From positions 6,283,001-6,347,000 of the forward strand of contig NZ_LT859959.1 in the NCBI RefSeq assembly GCF_900176205.1: a DNA stretch of 64,000 nucleotides, written 5' to 3'. Both the position numbers and the translations under genes were made by a program. The notes under the pieces were generated by a model, which worked only from the letters and a program-made list of their open reading frames with translations, had not been told where the DNA came from and did no database searches. Of the stretch, positions 1 to 8,094 are shown piece after piece. Numbering within the stretch: the first letter of the stretch is position 1; the number at the start of each line of letters is the position of its first letter. This DNA comes from Bradyrhizobium sp. ORS 285. Its GTDB lineage: Bacteria > Pseudomonadota > Alphaproteobacteria > Rhizobiales > Xanthobacteraceae.

Positions 1-16
1 GAGCACACCCAGATGA
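1..16 (+). CDS. nosD: Probable 3' end of nosD (partial)
   Basis: Only the last codons could be present. A frame reading Ser-Thr-Pro-Arg then TGA at 14-16 overlaps the ATG of the next gene as ATGA, the usual spacing in this kind of operon. In nos clusters the gene just before nosF is nosD, a periplasmic copper-site maturation protein. The call rests on gene order and the ATGA overlap alone; four codons cannot identify a protein. Confidence 0.35.
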
Positions 17-933
17 GCGCGACCGTCCACATCGCCAATGTCGTGAAGCATTATCGCAAGGTCGAAGCCGTGAAGGGCGTGTCGTTCGATCTCGCTGAGG
101 GCGAGATGGTGGCGCTGATCGGCCACAACGGCGCCGGCAAGACCACGCTGATGAAGATGATGCTGGGCCTCATTCGCCCGACCAGCGGCACCATCGCCGT
201 GCTCGGCGAAAATCCCGCCGCCGGCGAGTTCTCCGCGCGGCGCCAGCTCGGCTATCTGCCGGAGAATGTCGCCTTCGATGCCGCCCTCACCGGCCGCGAG
301 ACGCAGGCGTTCTATGCGCGGCTCAAGCGTGAGCCGGTCAAGGACGCGCTGGCTCTGCTCGACATCGTCGGCCTCGGCCATGCCGCAACGCGTCGCGTCA
401 GCACCTACTCCAAGGGCATGCGCCAGCGCCTCGGCCTCGCGCAGGCGCTGATCGGCCGGCCCCGCGTGCTGCTGCTCGACGAGCCGACCACCGGCCTCGA
501 CCCGGAGCTGCGCCAGACGTTCTATGTGGTCATCCAGAAGCTCGCAGCCGAAGGCACCACCGTCCTGCTGTCCTCGCACGCGCTGACCGAGTTGGAGGAG
601 CGCGCCGGCCGCGTCATCATCATGAACCGCGGCCTCAAGGTCGCCGACGGCACGCTCGACGAGCTGCGCCGCCTGGCGAGGCTGCCGACGCGGATCAGAG
701 TCAAGGTGGCCGACCTGCCGCCGTCGGGCGCGCCGGCCTGGCTGCCGGCCGCCACGTCTTATCGCCGGATCAACGGCCACATCGTCGAGATCGATGCGGC
801 GCCGGACGAGAAGATCGATCTGCTGCGCCGCGCGACGGCCGACGGAAACACCGTGCAGGACCTCGAGCTCATTCCGCCCAATCTCGACGAGCTCTACGCC
901 CACTTCTTGCGCCACGCGGAGCGCCCGCAATGA
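13..933 (+). CDS. nosF: NosF, ABC transporter ATP-binding protein for nitrous oxide reductase maturation
   Basis: This 306-residue cytoplasmic ATPase should power the NosDFY complex that supplies the copper-sulfide centre of periplasmic N2O reductase. Visible motifs are Walker A (GHNGAGKTT, about residue 37), the signature YSKGMRQR, Walker B (VLLLDEPTTGLDP) and a following SSHAL switch histidine. The C-terminal 80 residues are the usual NosF extension. It overlaps nosY by four bases (ATGA at 930), so the two are probably translationally coupled. ABC ATPases look alike, and the specific name comes from the nosY-nosL-nosX genes that follow. Confidence 0.93.
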   Translation: MSATVHIANVVKHYRKVEAVKGVSFDLAEGEMVALIGHNGAGKTTLMKMMLGLIRPTSGTIAVLGENPAAGEFSARRQLGYLPENVAFDAALTGRETQAFYARLKREPVKDALALLDIVGLGHAATRRVSTYSKGMRQRLGLAQALIGRPRVLLLDEPTTGLDPELRQTFYVVIQKLAAEGTTVLLSSHALTELEERAGRVIIMNRGLKVADGTLDELRRLARLPTRIRVKVADLPPSGAPAWLPAATSYRRINGHIVEIDAAPDEKIDLLRRATADGNTVQDLELIPPNLDELYAHFLRHAERPQ

Positions 934-1760
934 ACGGTCTGATCACCATCGCCGCCAAGGAAATCCAGCAGGCGATCCGCAATCGCTGGGTCCTGGCAGC
1001 AACCTTGCTGCTCGCCGGGCTCGCACTGTCGCTGACCTTCCTCGGCAGCGCGCCGACCGGCACCGTCGGCGCACGTGCGCTTGATGTCGTCATCGTCAGC
1101 CTGTCGAGCCTGACGATCTTCCTGATCCCGCTGATCGCGCTGCTGATCGCGCATGATGCCATCGTCGGGGACATGGAGCGCGGCACCATGCTGCTGCTGC
1201 TGAGCTATCCCGTGGCGCGCTGGCAGGTGCTGCTCGGCAAGTTCCTCGGCCACCTCGCGGTGCTCGCCTTCGCCACTTGTCTCGGCTATGGCGCCGCCGC
1301 CGTGGCGCTGCTGATCACCGGCAGCAGCTTCGATGCCGAGGGACTCGCCGCCTTCGCCGCAATGATCGGATCCTCGGTGCTGCTCGGCGCTGTCTTCGTC
1401 GCGATCGGCTATCTCGTCAGCGCTGTCGTGCGCGACCGCGGTACCGCCGCCGGGCTGTGCATCGGGCTGTGGCTCGTGCTGGTGCTGATCTACGACATGG
1501 CCCTGCTCGGCCTGCTGGTGCTGGACCAGGACCGCAACATCTCCGGCGGCGTGCTCAGCACGCTGCTGCTGCTCAACCCGGCCGATGCGTACCGGCTGTT
1601 CAACCTCACCGGCTTCGCCAATGTCAGCCTGTTCTCCGGCATGGCCGGGCTCGCCGCCAGCAGCACGCTGTCGGTGCAGGCGCTGCTGACCGCGCTGGTG
1701 CTGTGGACCGTGGTCCCCCTCGCCGGCGCCACGCTGGCCTTCTCCCGGAGGGAGCTATGA
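930..1760 (+). CDS. nosY: NosY, ABC transporter permease of the nitrous oxide reductase maturation system
   Basis: This 276-residue inner-membrane protein has about six hydrophobic helices and the N-terminal ABC-2 type permease pattern (ITIAAKEIQQAIRNRW, then a first helix). It is the membrane partner of the preceding ATPase and carries a sulfur species across the membrane for CuZ assembly in N2O reductase, as known for the NosDFY family. It starts at the ATG overlapping the nosF stop, and its own stop overlaps the nosL ATG at 1757. Length and topology are normal for NosY. Confidence 0.92.
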   Translation: MNGLITIAAKEIQQAIRNRWVLAATLLLAGLALSLTFLGSAPTGTVGARALDVVIVSLSSLTIFLIPLIALLIAHDAIVGDMERGTMLLLLSYPVARWQVLLGKFLGHLAVLAFATCLGYGAAAVALLITGSSFDAEGLAAFAAMIGSSVLLGAVFVAIGYLVSAVVRDRGTAAGLCIGLWLVLVLIYDMALLGLLVLDQDRNISGGVLSTLLLLNPADAYRLFNLTGFANVSLFSGMAGLAASSTLSVQALLTALVLWTVVPLAGATLAFSRREL

Positions 1761-2302
1761 AACGAATCGCTCTTGCCTGCGCGCTCGCCGCCGCTTTCGC
1801 GCTCACCGGCTGCAACGACAAGCAGGCCGCCGCCCCGCCGCCGCCGATCAAGCTGACCCAACAGGCGATCGGGCGCTATTGCGGCATGAACCTGCTCGAG
1901 CATTCCGGCCCCAAGGGGCAGATCTTCGCCGCCAGCCTGATCGAGCCGGTGTGGTTCTCCTCGGCGCGCGACGCCATCGCCTTCACGATGCTGCCCGACG
2001 AGCCAAAGGACATCCAGGCGATCTACGTCTCCGACATGGGCAAGGCCACGAGCTGGGACAATCCCGGCGCCGACAACTGGATCGAGGCGCGCAAGGCGCT
2101 GTTCGTGATCGGCAGCCGGCTCAAGAGCGGCATGGGCAGCGATGAGGCCGTGCCGTTCTCGGAACGTGCGGCCGCCGAGCGCTTCGCCGCCGAGCATGGT
2201 GGCCGGGTCGTCAGCTTCAGCGACGTGCCGCGCGACTACGTACTCAGCGCGGCGGACGACAGTGCCAGCGCGGCCGATCCGGACGCCGGGAAAACGAATT
2301 GA
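1757..2302 (+). CDS. nosL: NosL, copper-chaperone lipoprotein
   Basis: The product is 181 residues. The start at 1757 follows a GGAGGGAGCT ribosome-binding site and overlaps the nosY stop, so it is preferred over the longer upstream frame. Residues 1-20 form a lipoprotein signal with lipobox LTGC, and a proline run follows. The conserved core has YCGMNLLEHSGPKGQI (the Cys and Met typical of NosL copper binding) and the later segment AIYVSDMGK. NosL delivers Cu(I) to the periplasmic N2O reductase maturation machinery. The acidic, alanine-rich tail is not a recognised motif. Confidence 0.93.
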   Translation: MKRIALACALAAAFALTGCNDKQAAAPPPPIKLTQQAIGRYCGMNLLEHSGPKGQIFAASLIEPVWFSSARDAIAFTMLPDEPKDIQAIYVSDMGKATSWDNPGADNWIEARKALFVIGSRLKSGMGSDEAVPFSERAAAERFAAEHGGRVVSFSDVPRDYVLSAADDSASAADPDAGKTN

Positions 2303-2312
2303 GGTGCCCGTC

Positions 2313-3311
2313 ATGACACATCACCTCTCGCGCCGGCGCTTCATCCAGATCAGCGCTGCGGTCGCCGGCCTCTCGATCGCTCCGCTTGGCACGCCGCGCG
2401 CCAAGGCCGACACCAGCCTGGTCGAATGGCGCGGCACCCTGCTCGGCGCCGTCGCGACCATCAAGCTGCACCATCACGACCCACATGAGGCGGAGCGGCT
2501 GATCGCGCTATCGATCACCGAAGCGCGCCGGCTGGAACGGCTGTTCAGCCTGTACCTGACCGACTCGGCCCTGGTCGCCCTCAATCGCACGGGCGTGCTG
2601 CTCGATCCGGCTCCGGAGCTGGTCGACATCCTCGCGCGCTCCAAGCGCTACGCAGAGCTGACCGATGGCCGCTTCGATCCCACCGTGCAGCCGCTCTGGA
2701 CGCTCTACGCCGATCACTTTGCGCGACCCGATGCAGATCCGAACGGCCCACCACAACCGGCCGTCGCCGATGCGCTGACGCGCGTCGGCTACGACAAGCT
2801 TTCGATCAGCCACGATCGCCTCGTGATGCCGCGCGGCACGACGCTCACGCTGAACGGCATCGCGCAAGGTTATGTCACCGATACGATCGTCGAACTCTTG
2901 CGCAGCCAAGGCGTGCAGCAGAGCCTCGTCGACATGGGCGAGGCCCGCGCGATCGGGCCGCGTCCGGACGGGCTGCCGTGGGAGGTCGCCATCGAAGATC
3001 CGGAGCACACCGGACGCACCGCCGCGATGCTCCCGATCGTCGACCGCGCGGTCTCGACATCAGGCGCCTACGGCTTCCGCTTCGATCCGCAAGGCCGCTT
3101 CAACCATCTGTTCGATCCACACAGCGGCGACTGCGCGCAGCGCTATCGCAGCGTGACGACGGTCGCGGACAACGCGACCGCGGCGGATGCGCTGTCCACC
3201 GCCTTCAGTCTGATGTCGCCGCCCGAGATCCGCGCCGTGCTGCCCCGCTCGGGCATCGAGCGCGTCCACCTGATCGACGCGACCGGAGCGGCCATCGACC
3301 TCGGGGCCTGA
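2313..3311 (+). CDS. nosX: NosX, ApbE-type FAD:protein FMN transferase
   Basis: The product is 332 residues from ATG 2313; an upstream in-frame extension would run through nosL and was rejected. A twin-arginine signal (SRRRFIQISAAVAGL) sends it to the periplasm folded. The ApbE family is recognised from NGIAQGYVTD, DMGEARAIG and the C-terminal metal/FAD motif VADNATAADAL. NosX attaches FMN covalently to NosR, the electron donor to N2O reductase. It is the last gene of the operon. The next 269 bases carry no gene. Confidence 0.92.
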   Translation: MTHHLSRRRFIQISAAVAGLSIAPLGTPRAKADTSLVEWRGTLLGAVATIKLHHHDPHEAERLIALSITEARRLERLFSLYLTDSALVALNRTGVLLDPAPELVDILARSKRYAELTDGRFDPTVQPLWTLYADHFARPDADPNGPPQPAVADALTRVGYDKLSISHDRLVMPRGTTLTLNGIAQGYVTDTIVELLRSQGVQQSLVDMGEARAIGPRPDGLPWEVAIEDPEHTGRTAAMLPIVDRAVSTSGAYGFRFDPQGRFNHLFDPHSGDCAQRYRSVTTVADNATAADALSTAFSLMSPPEIRAVLPRSGIERVHLIDATGAAIDLGA

Positions 3312-3580
3312 TCCCAGGCATCGCGCGACCGGCTCAAATTTTCGCAACTGAAGCGCGGGCCCTCCATCGGCAGGGAGTGATAGTGGCTGCGCATCGCGCG
3401 CCGCGGCGCACCCAAGGCTCGCCCTCCTCCGCGCATTGGAACCTGCTGCTCACACGGCTTCGTTGTTAGTTCAATCCCGAACATGAATTCTCGTTAAACC
3501 GGCAACGTTTGCCGCGACGGCACGTTTGATGGACAGCAGCAACGCCGCTCCCCCGTCACGCCCGATCGAGGATCACGTCC

Positions 3581-5356
3581 ATGAACGTCAGCGAATTCGT
3601 TTGGCACCGCCTGTCCGAATGGGGTCTTCACCGCGTCTATGGATATCCCGGCGACGGTGTCGGCGGACTCGATGTTGCATTGGACAAGGCACAGGACGTC
3701 ATGAACTACGTCCAGGTCCGGCACGAGGAGATGGCTGCGTTCATGGCATCAGCGCATGCCAAGTTCACCGGCCAAGTTGGGCTGTGCTACGCGACATCGG
3801 GACCCGGCGCGATCCATCTGCTCAACGGGCTCTATGACGCCAAGATGGATCACGTCCCCGTGGTCGCGCTGGTCGGCCAGGCCGCGCGAGCCTCGATCGG
3901 CGCGAGCTATCAGCAGGAGGTCGACCTCAAGACGCTGTTCAAGGACGTCGCCGAGTATGTGGAACAGGCGACGGTGCCGGAGCAGGTCCGCCATCTCGTC
4001 GATCGCGCGGTTCGCATCGCACATACCCGCCGCACTGTCACCTGCATCATCCTGCCAAAGGATCTGCAGGAGATGGACTATGAGGATCCGCCGCTCAAGC
4101 ACGGCACCACGCACACCGGCCTCGGCTATGCCGCGCCGGCACAGGTTCCGGACAACGCGCAGCTGCGCGCGGCGGCTGAGGTCCTGAACAGCGGCCGCAA
4201 GGTCGCCATGCTCATCGGCGCCGGCGCGCTCGACGCAACCGATGAGGTCATCGCCGTGGCGGAGCGGCTGCAGGCCGGCGTCGCCAAAGCGCTGCTCGGC
4301 AAGGCTGCGCTACCCGACGATCTGCCGTTCGTGACCGGCTCGATCGGCCTGCTCGGAACCGAGCCGAGCTGGGACATGATGAAGTCGTGCGACACCTTCC
4401 TGATGGTTGGCTCGGCATTCCCCTATAGCGAGTTCCTGCCGAAGCCCGGCGACGCGCGCGGCGTGCAGATCGACATCGACGGCACGCGGCTCAGCCTGCG
4501 CTATCCGATGGAGGTCAATCTCGTCGGCGACAGCGCGTCGACCTTGCGCGCATTGCTGCCGCTGCTGGAACAGAAGCCGAAGGACAGCTGGCGCAGCGGC
4601 ATCGAGGACGGTGTCCGCGACTGGTGGAAGAAGTTGGGGCGGCGCGCGATGGACTCCGCCGATCCGCTCAATCCGCAGCGCGTGTTCTGGGAGCTGTCGC
4701 CGCGGCTGCCGGACAATGCGATCATCACCGCCGATTCCGGCTCGGCCGCCAATTGGTACGCGCGCGATCTCAAGATGCGGCGCGGCATGAAGGCCTCGCT
4801 CTCCGGCGGCCTCGCCTCGCTCGGCGCCGGCACGCCCTACGCGCTGGCCGCCAAGATGGCCTATCCCGAGCGCACGGTGATCGCCTGCATGGGCGACGGC
4901 GCGATGCAGATGAACGGGCTGAACGTGATGATCACGATCGGCAAATATTGGCGGGAGTGGAGCAATCCGCGCCTCATCGTGCTCGTGCTCAATAATCGCG
5001 ATCTCAACCAGGTCACCTGGGAGGAGCGCATCCAGCTCGGCACCGGCAAGACGCTGTCGACGCAGAGCATCCCGGACTTCTCCTATCATCGGTACGCCGA
5101 GCTGATCGGCCTCAAGGGCATCTTCGTCGACGATCCCGATCATGTCGGCGCCGCCTGGGACGAGGCGCTGGCGGCAGACCGTCCGGTGATCCTAGAGGCC
5201 TACACTGATCCCAACGTGCCGCCGCTGCCGCCGCACATCACGCTGAAGGACGCCAAGAACTTCATCAGCATGATCCCCTCGGAGCCGGAGCTCGGCAGCG
5301 TGCTGAAGAACAGCGCGAAGGAGCTCGTCACCAGCATCCTGCCGGGGAAAGATTGA
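3581..5356 (+). CDS. Thiamine-diphosphate-dependent enzyme, pyruvate oxidase/acetolactate synthase type
   Basis: This 591-residue cytoplasmic enzyme shows the three-domain ThDP fold: a pyrimidine-binding domain with the activating glutamate in VRHEEMAAFMA (about E49), a central Rossmann-like domain from residue 190, and a PP-binding domain with GDGAMQMNGLN...VLNNRDLN, the GDG-x(n)-NN metal/ThDP motif. A 2-oxo acid such as pyruvate is the likely substrate, but the substrate cannot be read from sequence. GAGG precedes the chosen ATG. It opens a five-gene operon, and its stop overlaps the next ATG (TGATG), so oxidative sugar-acid metabolism is the probable setting. Confidence 0.85.
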   Translation: MNVSEFVWHRLSEWGLHRVYGYPGDGVGGLDVALDKAQDVMNYVQVRHEEMAAFMASAHAKFTGQVGLCYATSGPGAIHLLNGLYDAKMDHVPVVALVGQAARASIGASYQQEVDLKTLFKDVAEYVEQATVPEQVRHLVDRAVRIAHTRRTVTCIILPKDLQEMDYEDPPLKHGTTHTGLGYAAPAQVPDNAQLRAAAEVLNSGRKVAMLIGAGALDATDEVIAVAERLQAGVAKALLGKAALPDDLPFVTGSIGLLGTEPSWDMMKSCDTFLMVGSAFPYSEFLPKPGDARGVQIDIDGTRLSLRYPMEVNLVGDSASTLRALLPLLEQKPKDSWRSGIEDGVRDWWKKLGRRAMDSADPLNPQRVFWELSPRLPDNAIITADSGSAANWYARDLKMRRGMKASLSGGLASLGAGTPYALAAKMAYPERTVIACMGDGAMQMNGLNVMITIGKYWREWSNPRLIVLVLNNRDLNQVTWEERIQLGTGKTLSTQSIPDFSYHRYAELIGLKGIFVDDPDHVGAAWDEALAADRPVILEAYTDPNVPPLPPHITLKDAKNFISMIPSEPELGSVLKNSAKELVTSILPGKD

Positions 5357-6462
5357 TGCGCGCGACCGTTCCAATCGAGAGCGTTGCTGTCAGCGCCTTC
5401 GAGATTCCGACAGATCGGCCCGAGGCGGATGGAACGATCAGCTGGACCTCGACGACGATGGTGCTGGTCGAGGTGTTCGCGCGCGGCAAGATCGGCATCG
5501 GCTACACCTATGCGCACGCTTGCATCGCCCGGCTGATCTCCGACACCCTGGCGCCGCTGGTCGAAGGCAGCGACGCGCTCTGCCCCGAACAATCCTGGGC
5601 CGCGATGCAGCGGGCGATCCGCAATCTCGGCCGGCAAGGCCTGGCGGCGACCGCGATCTCGGCGGTCGACACCGCGCTGTATGATCTCAAGGCGCGATTG
5701 CTGGATCTGCCGCTCTGCGCGCTGCTCGGCAGCTTCCGCGAGGAGGTCCCGATCTACGGCAGCGGTGGCTTCACCAGCTATTCGGACGAGGAGCTGCGCC
5801 GACAACTGGCCGGATGGGTTTCCGAGCAGCGCTGCGCCTACGTCAAGATGAAGGTCGGCTCCGATCCCGCGCGCGATCCACATCGCGTCGAAGTGGCGCG
5901 GCTCGCGATCGGCGATCGTGCGGCATTGTTCGTTGATGCCAACGGCGCCTATACGGCCAAGCAGGCCCTCGGACTGGCGCAGCCTTTCTCGGATCTCGGC
6001 GTGAGCTGGTTCGAGGAGCCGGTGTCATCGGATGACCTGCCCGGCCTGCGGCTGGTCCGCGAGCATCTTCATGCAGGGATCGATGTCGCCGCCGGCGAAT
6101 ACAGCTACACGACCGATCAGGTGCGGATGATGCTGCAGGCCGGCGCGGTCGATGTCCAGCAGGCCGACATCACCCGCTGTGGCGGCGTCACCGGCTTCCA
6201 ACAGATCGCCGCGCTCTGCGATGCGTTCCACACCGATCTCTCCGGCCACTGCGCGCCGTCCCTGCATCTGCACGCCGCCTGCGCCGCGCCGCGGCTGCGC
6301 CACCTCGAATGGTTTCACGACCATGTCCGCATCGAACACATGCTGTTCGACGGCGCGCCGCAGCCGAAGGACGGCAAGATCCGTCCCGATCTCGCCCGCC
6401 CCGGCCATGGCCTGATCTTCAAGCACGCCGATGCGGCGCGCTACGCCGTGAGTGCAACATGA
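5356..6462 (+). CDS. Enolase-superfamily enzyme (mandelate racemase/muconate-lactonizing type)
   Basis: The product is 368 residues; the ATG at 5356 overlapping the previous stop is preferred over a TTG one codon earlier. Catalytic features are visible: K164/K166 in VKMKVG, metal ligands D194 (FVDANGAY), E220 (WFEEPV) and E248 (AAGEY), then D271 (QQADITRCGG) and H298 (SGHCAPS). This is the MR subgroup layout that abstracts a proton alpha to a carboxylate, often in acid-sugar dehydration. The neighbouring oxidoreductase genes fit an aldonate or sugar-acid pathway, but no substrate can be assigned. Confidence 0.86.
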   Translation: MRATVPIESVAVSAFEIPTDRPEADGTISWTSTTMVLVEVFARGKIGIGYTYAHACIARLISDTLAPLVEGSDALCPEQSWAAMQRAIRNLGRQGLAATAISAVDTALYDLKARLLDLPLCALLGSFREEVPIYGSGGFTSYSDEELRRQLAGWVSEQRCAYVKMKVGSDPARDPHRVEVARLAIGDRAALFVDANGAYTAKQALGLAQPFSDLGVSWFEEPVSSDDLPGLRLVREHLHAGIDVAAGEYSYTTDQVRMMLQAGAVDVQQADITRCGGVTGFQQIAALCDAFHTDLSGHCAPSLHLHAACAAPRLRHLEWFHDHVRIEHMLFDGAPQPKDGKIRPDLARPGHGLIFKHADAARYAVSAT

Positions 6463-7433
6463 GCAACGATACCGATTGGCTGGTGGGAGCCGGCCTCGCC
6501 CTCTCGGCCATTGCCGCGACGGCGATGTTGCAACCGAGCCCGCCACGCAGGCCCGACCGCAATCCTCCGAGCCTGCCGCAGCGAGCAGGTCCGCATCCGC
6601 GCGCCTCGGTCCGCGCCGCGCGCCGGCTCAATCGCGCCGCGGGCATACTGGCGGCCTCGGTGCTGGCCGATAGCAGCGTCGAGCATTATCGGGGCTCATT
6701 CAAGAACAGGGCGATGGTCACGCCGCTCGCAGTGTCGGCATTGACGCTCGCGATGAGCGCGCACGGCACGGCTGACCGACGACCCTGGGCGCACCGGCTG
6801 CGCGACGGCAGCTACCTGCTCGCCGCCGCCACCGGCCTCGTCGGCACCGGCTTTCACGTCTACAACGTGACCAAGAAGGTCGGCTGCTTCAGCTGGCAGA
6901 ACCTGTTCTATGGCGCGCCGCTGGGCGCACCGATGGCCATCCTGCTGTCAGGCCTGCTCGGCTTTTGCTCCGAGCGCGTGCGCGATACCAGCCGAGCGAA
7001 GCGGCCGCATGTGTTCGGACTACCGGCCGCGCGCACGATCGCGGCCGTCACGGCGGCCGGACTGCTCGGGACCTCAGGCGAAGCCGGGTTGCTGCATTTC
7101 CGCGGCGCGTTTCACGACCCGGTCATGGCCGTGCCCGTGACGTTACCGCCGCTCGGCGCCGCGCTGCTGTTCAACGCCGCCGCGCGCGATCCCGATGACG
7201 ACCAGAACCGCAGGCATCCGCTGACCCGCGCCTGGATGTGGCTGCTGGCGGCAATGGGTTTCATCGGCGTCGGCTTCCACGCCTATGGCGTGTCGCGCAA
7301 CATGGGCGGCTGGCGCAATTGGAGCCAGAACATCCTGGCCGGTCCGCCGCTGCCGGCGCCGCCGAGCTTCACCGGGCTCGCGCTCGCCGGCCTCGCCGCG
7401 CTCGGGCTGATGCGGGAGCATCCCGATGCATGA
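6459..7433 (+). CDS. Membrane protein with an internal duplication, unknown function
   Basis: The 324-residue product starts at an ATGA overlap with the previous gene. I do not recognise a named family. Several hydrophobic segments are separated by Arg/Pro-rich linkers, and residues 65-170 resemble residues 200-315. EHYRGSF (H76) matches LHFRGAF (H213), GTGFHVYNV (H133) matches GVGFHAYGV (H274), and the tails around YGAPLGAP and AGPPLPAP also match. Four histidines thus recur at equivalent places. A role as membrane anchor or haem-binding partner of the following dehydrogenase genes is inference only. It overlaps the next gene by eight bases. Confidence 0.75.
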   Translation: MSNDTDWLVGAGLALSAIAATAMLQPSPPRRPDRNPPSLPQRAGPHPRASVRAARRLNRAAGILAASVLADSSVEHYRGSFKNRAMVTPLAVSALTLAMSAHGTADRRPWAHRLRDGSYLLAAATGLVGTGFHVYNVTKKVGCFSWQNLFYGAPLGAPMAILLSGLLGFCSERVRDTSRAKRPHVFGLPAARTIAAVTAAGLLGTSGEAGLLHFRGAFHDPVMAVPVTLPPLGAALLFNAAARDPDDDQNRRHPLTRAWMWLLAAMGFIGVGFHAYGVSRNMGGWRNWSQNILAGPPLPAPPSFTGLALAGLAALGLMREHPDA

Positions 7434-8094
7434 TCGTTCGCACCCACCCGCGATTCCAGATCGCTATCCGAACTACGACGTGCTCGCCAAGCGCAACGGA
7501 CCGTCGTGGAACAAGAAGACTCGCGACGTGATCGCCGAACGCCTGTCGGTCACGACGACGCCGCAGTTCTTCTCCGCCAGCGAATTCCAGTTGGTCCAAG
7601 CGATCGCCGCACGGATCGTTCCTCAGCCGTCCTCACGGCCGCCCATACCGGTGGCCGCGCTCGTCGATCGAAAGCTCCACGCCGATATCGCCGAAGGCTA
7701 TCGCACCGCCGGAATGCCGCGCCATCGCGAGGCGTGGCGGCGCGGCCTGCGCGCGCTCGAGGCCGAGGCGCTCGCGGCATTTCACCAGCCATTCGCCGAA
7801 CTCTCGGAGGCGACGCAAGACGAGTTGCTCCAGCGCGCGGAAGCCGGCGAACTCAAGGCGGCCGACTGGGGCGACATGCGCTGCGACGACTTCTTCAAGC
7901 GCCGGCTGCTGCACGACATCGTGCTGGCCTACTACGCCCACCCGATAGCGTGGAACGAGATCGGATGGGGCGGCCCCGCCAGCCCGCGCGGCTATGTGCG
8001 TCTCGACGTCAACGAGCGCGATCCGTGGGAGCCCGCCGAAGCCGAGCCCGGCCACGAGGCCGACGCCGCAAGGACGAACCGTCATGTCCGATGA
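7426..8094 (+). CDS. Gluconate 2-dehydrogenase subunit 3-family protein
   Basis: The 222-residue product has the subunit-3 pattern FFSASEFQLVQAIAARIVPQ...IPVAALVDRKL, a helical body, and the conserved ending FKRRLLHDIVLAYYAHPIAWNEIGWGGPASPRGY. In characterised gluconate dehydrogenases the small gamma subunit accompanies a GMC flavoprotein and a cytochrome c subunit. Here the flavoprotein follows with an 11-base overlap but no cytochrome c gene is adjacent. No Tat signal is evident at this N-terminus, unlike many homologues. It probably partners the next gene product. Confidence 0.85.
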   Translation: MHDRSHPPAIPDRYPNYDVLAKRNGPSWNKKTRDVIAERLSVTTTPQFFSASEFQLVQAIAARIVPQPSSRPPIPVAALVDRKLHADIAEGYRTAGMPRHREAWRRGLRALEAEALAAFHQPFAELSEATQDELLQRAEAGELKAADWGDMRCDDFFKRRLLHDIVLAYYAHPIAWNEIGWGGPASPRGYVRLDVNERDPWEPAEAEPGHEADAARTNRHVR

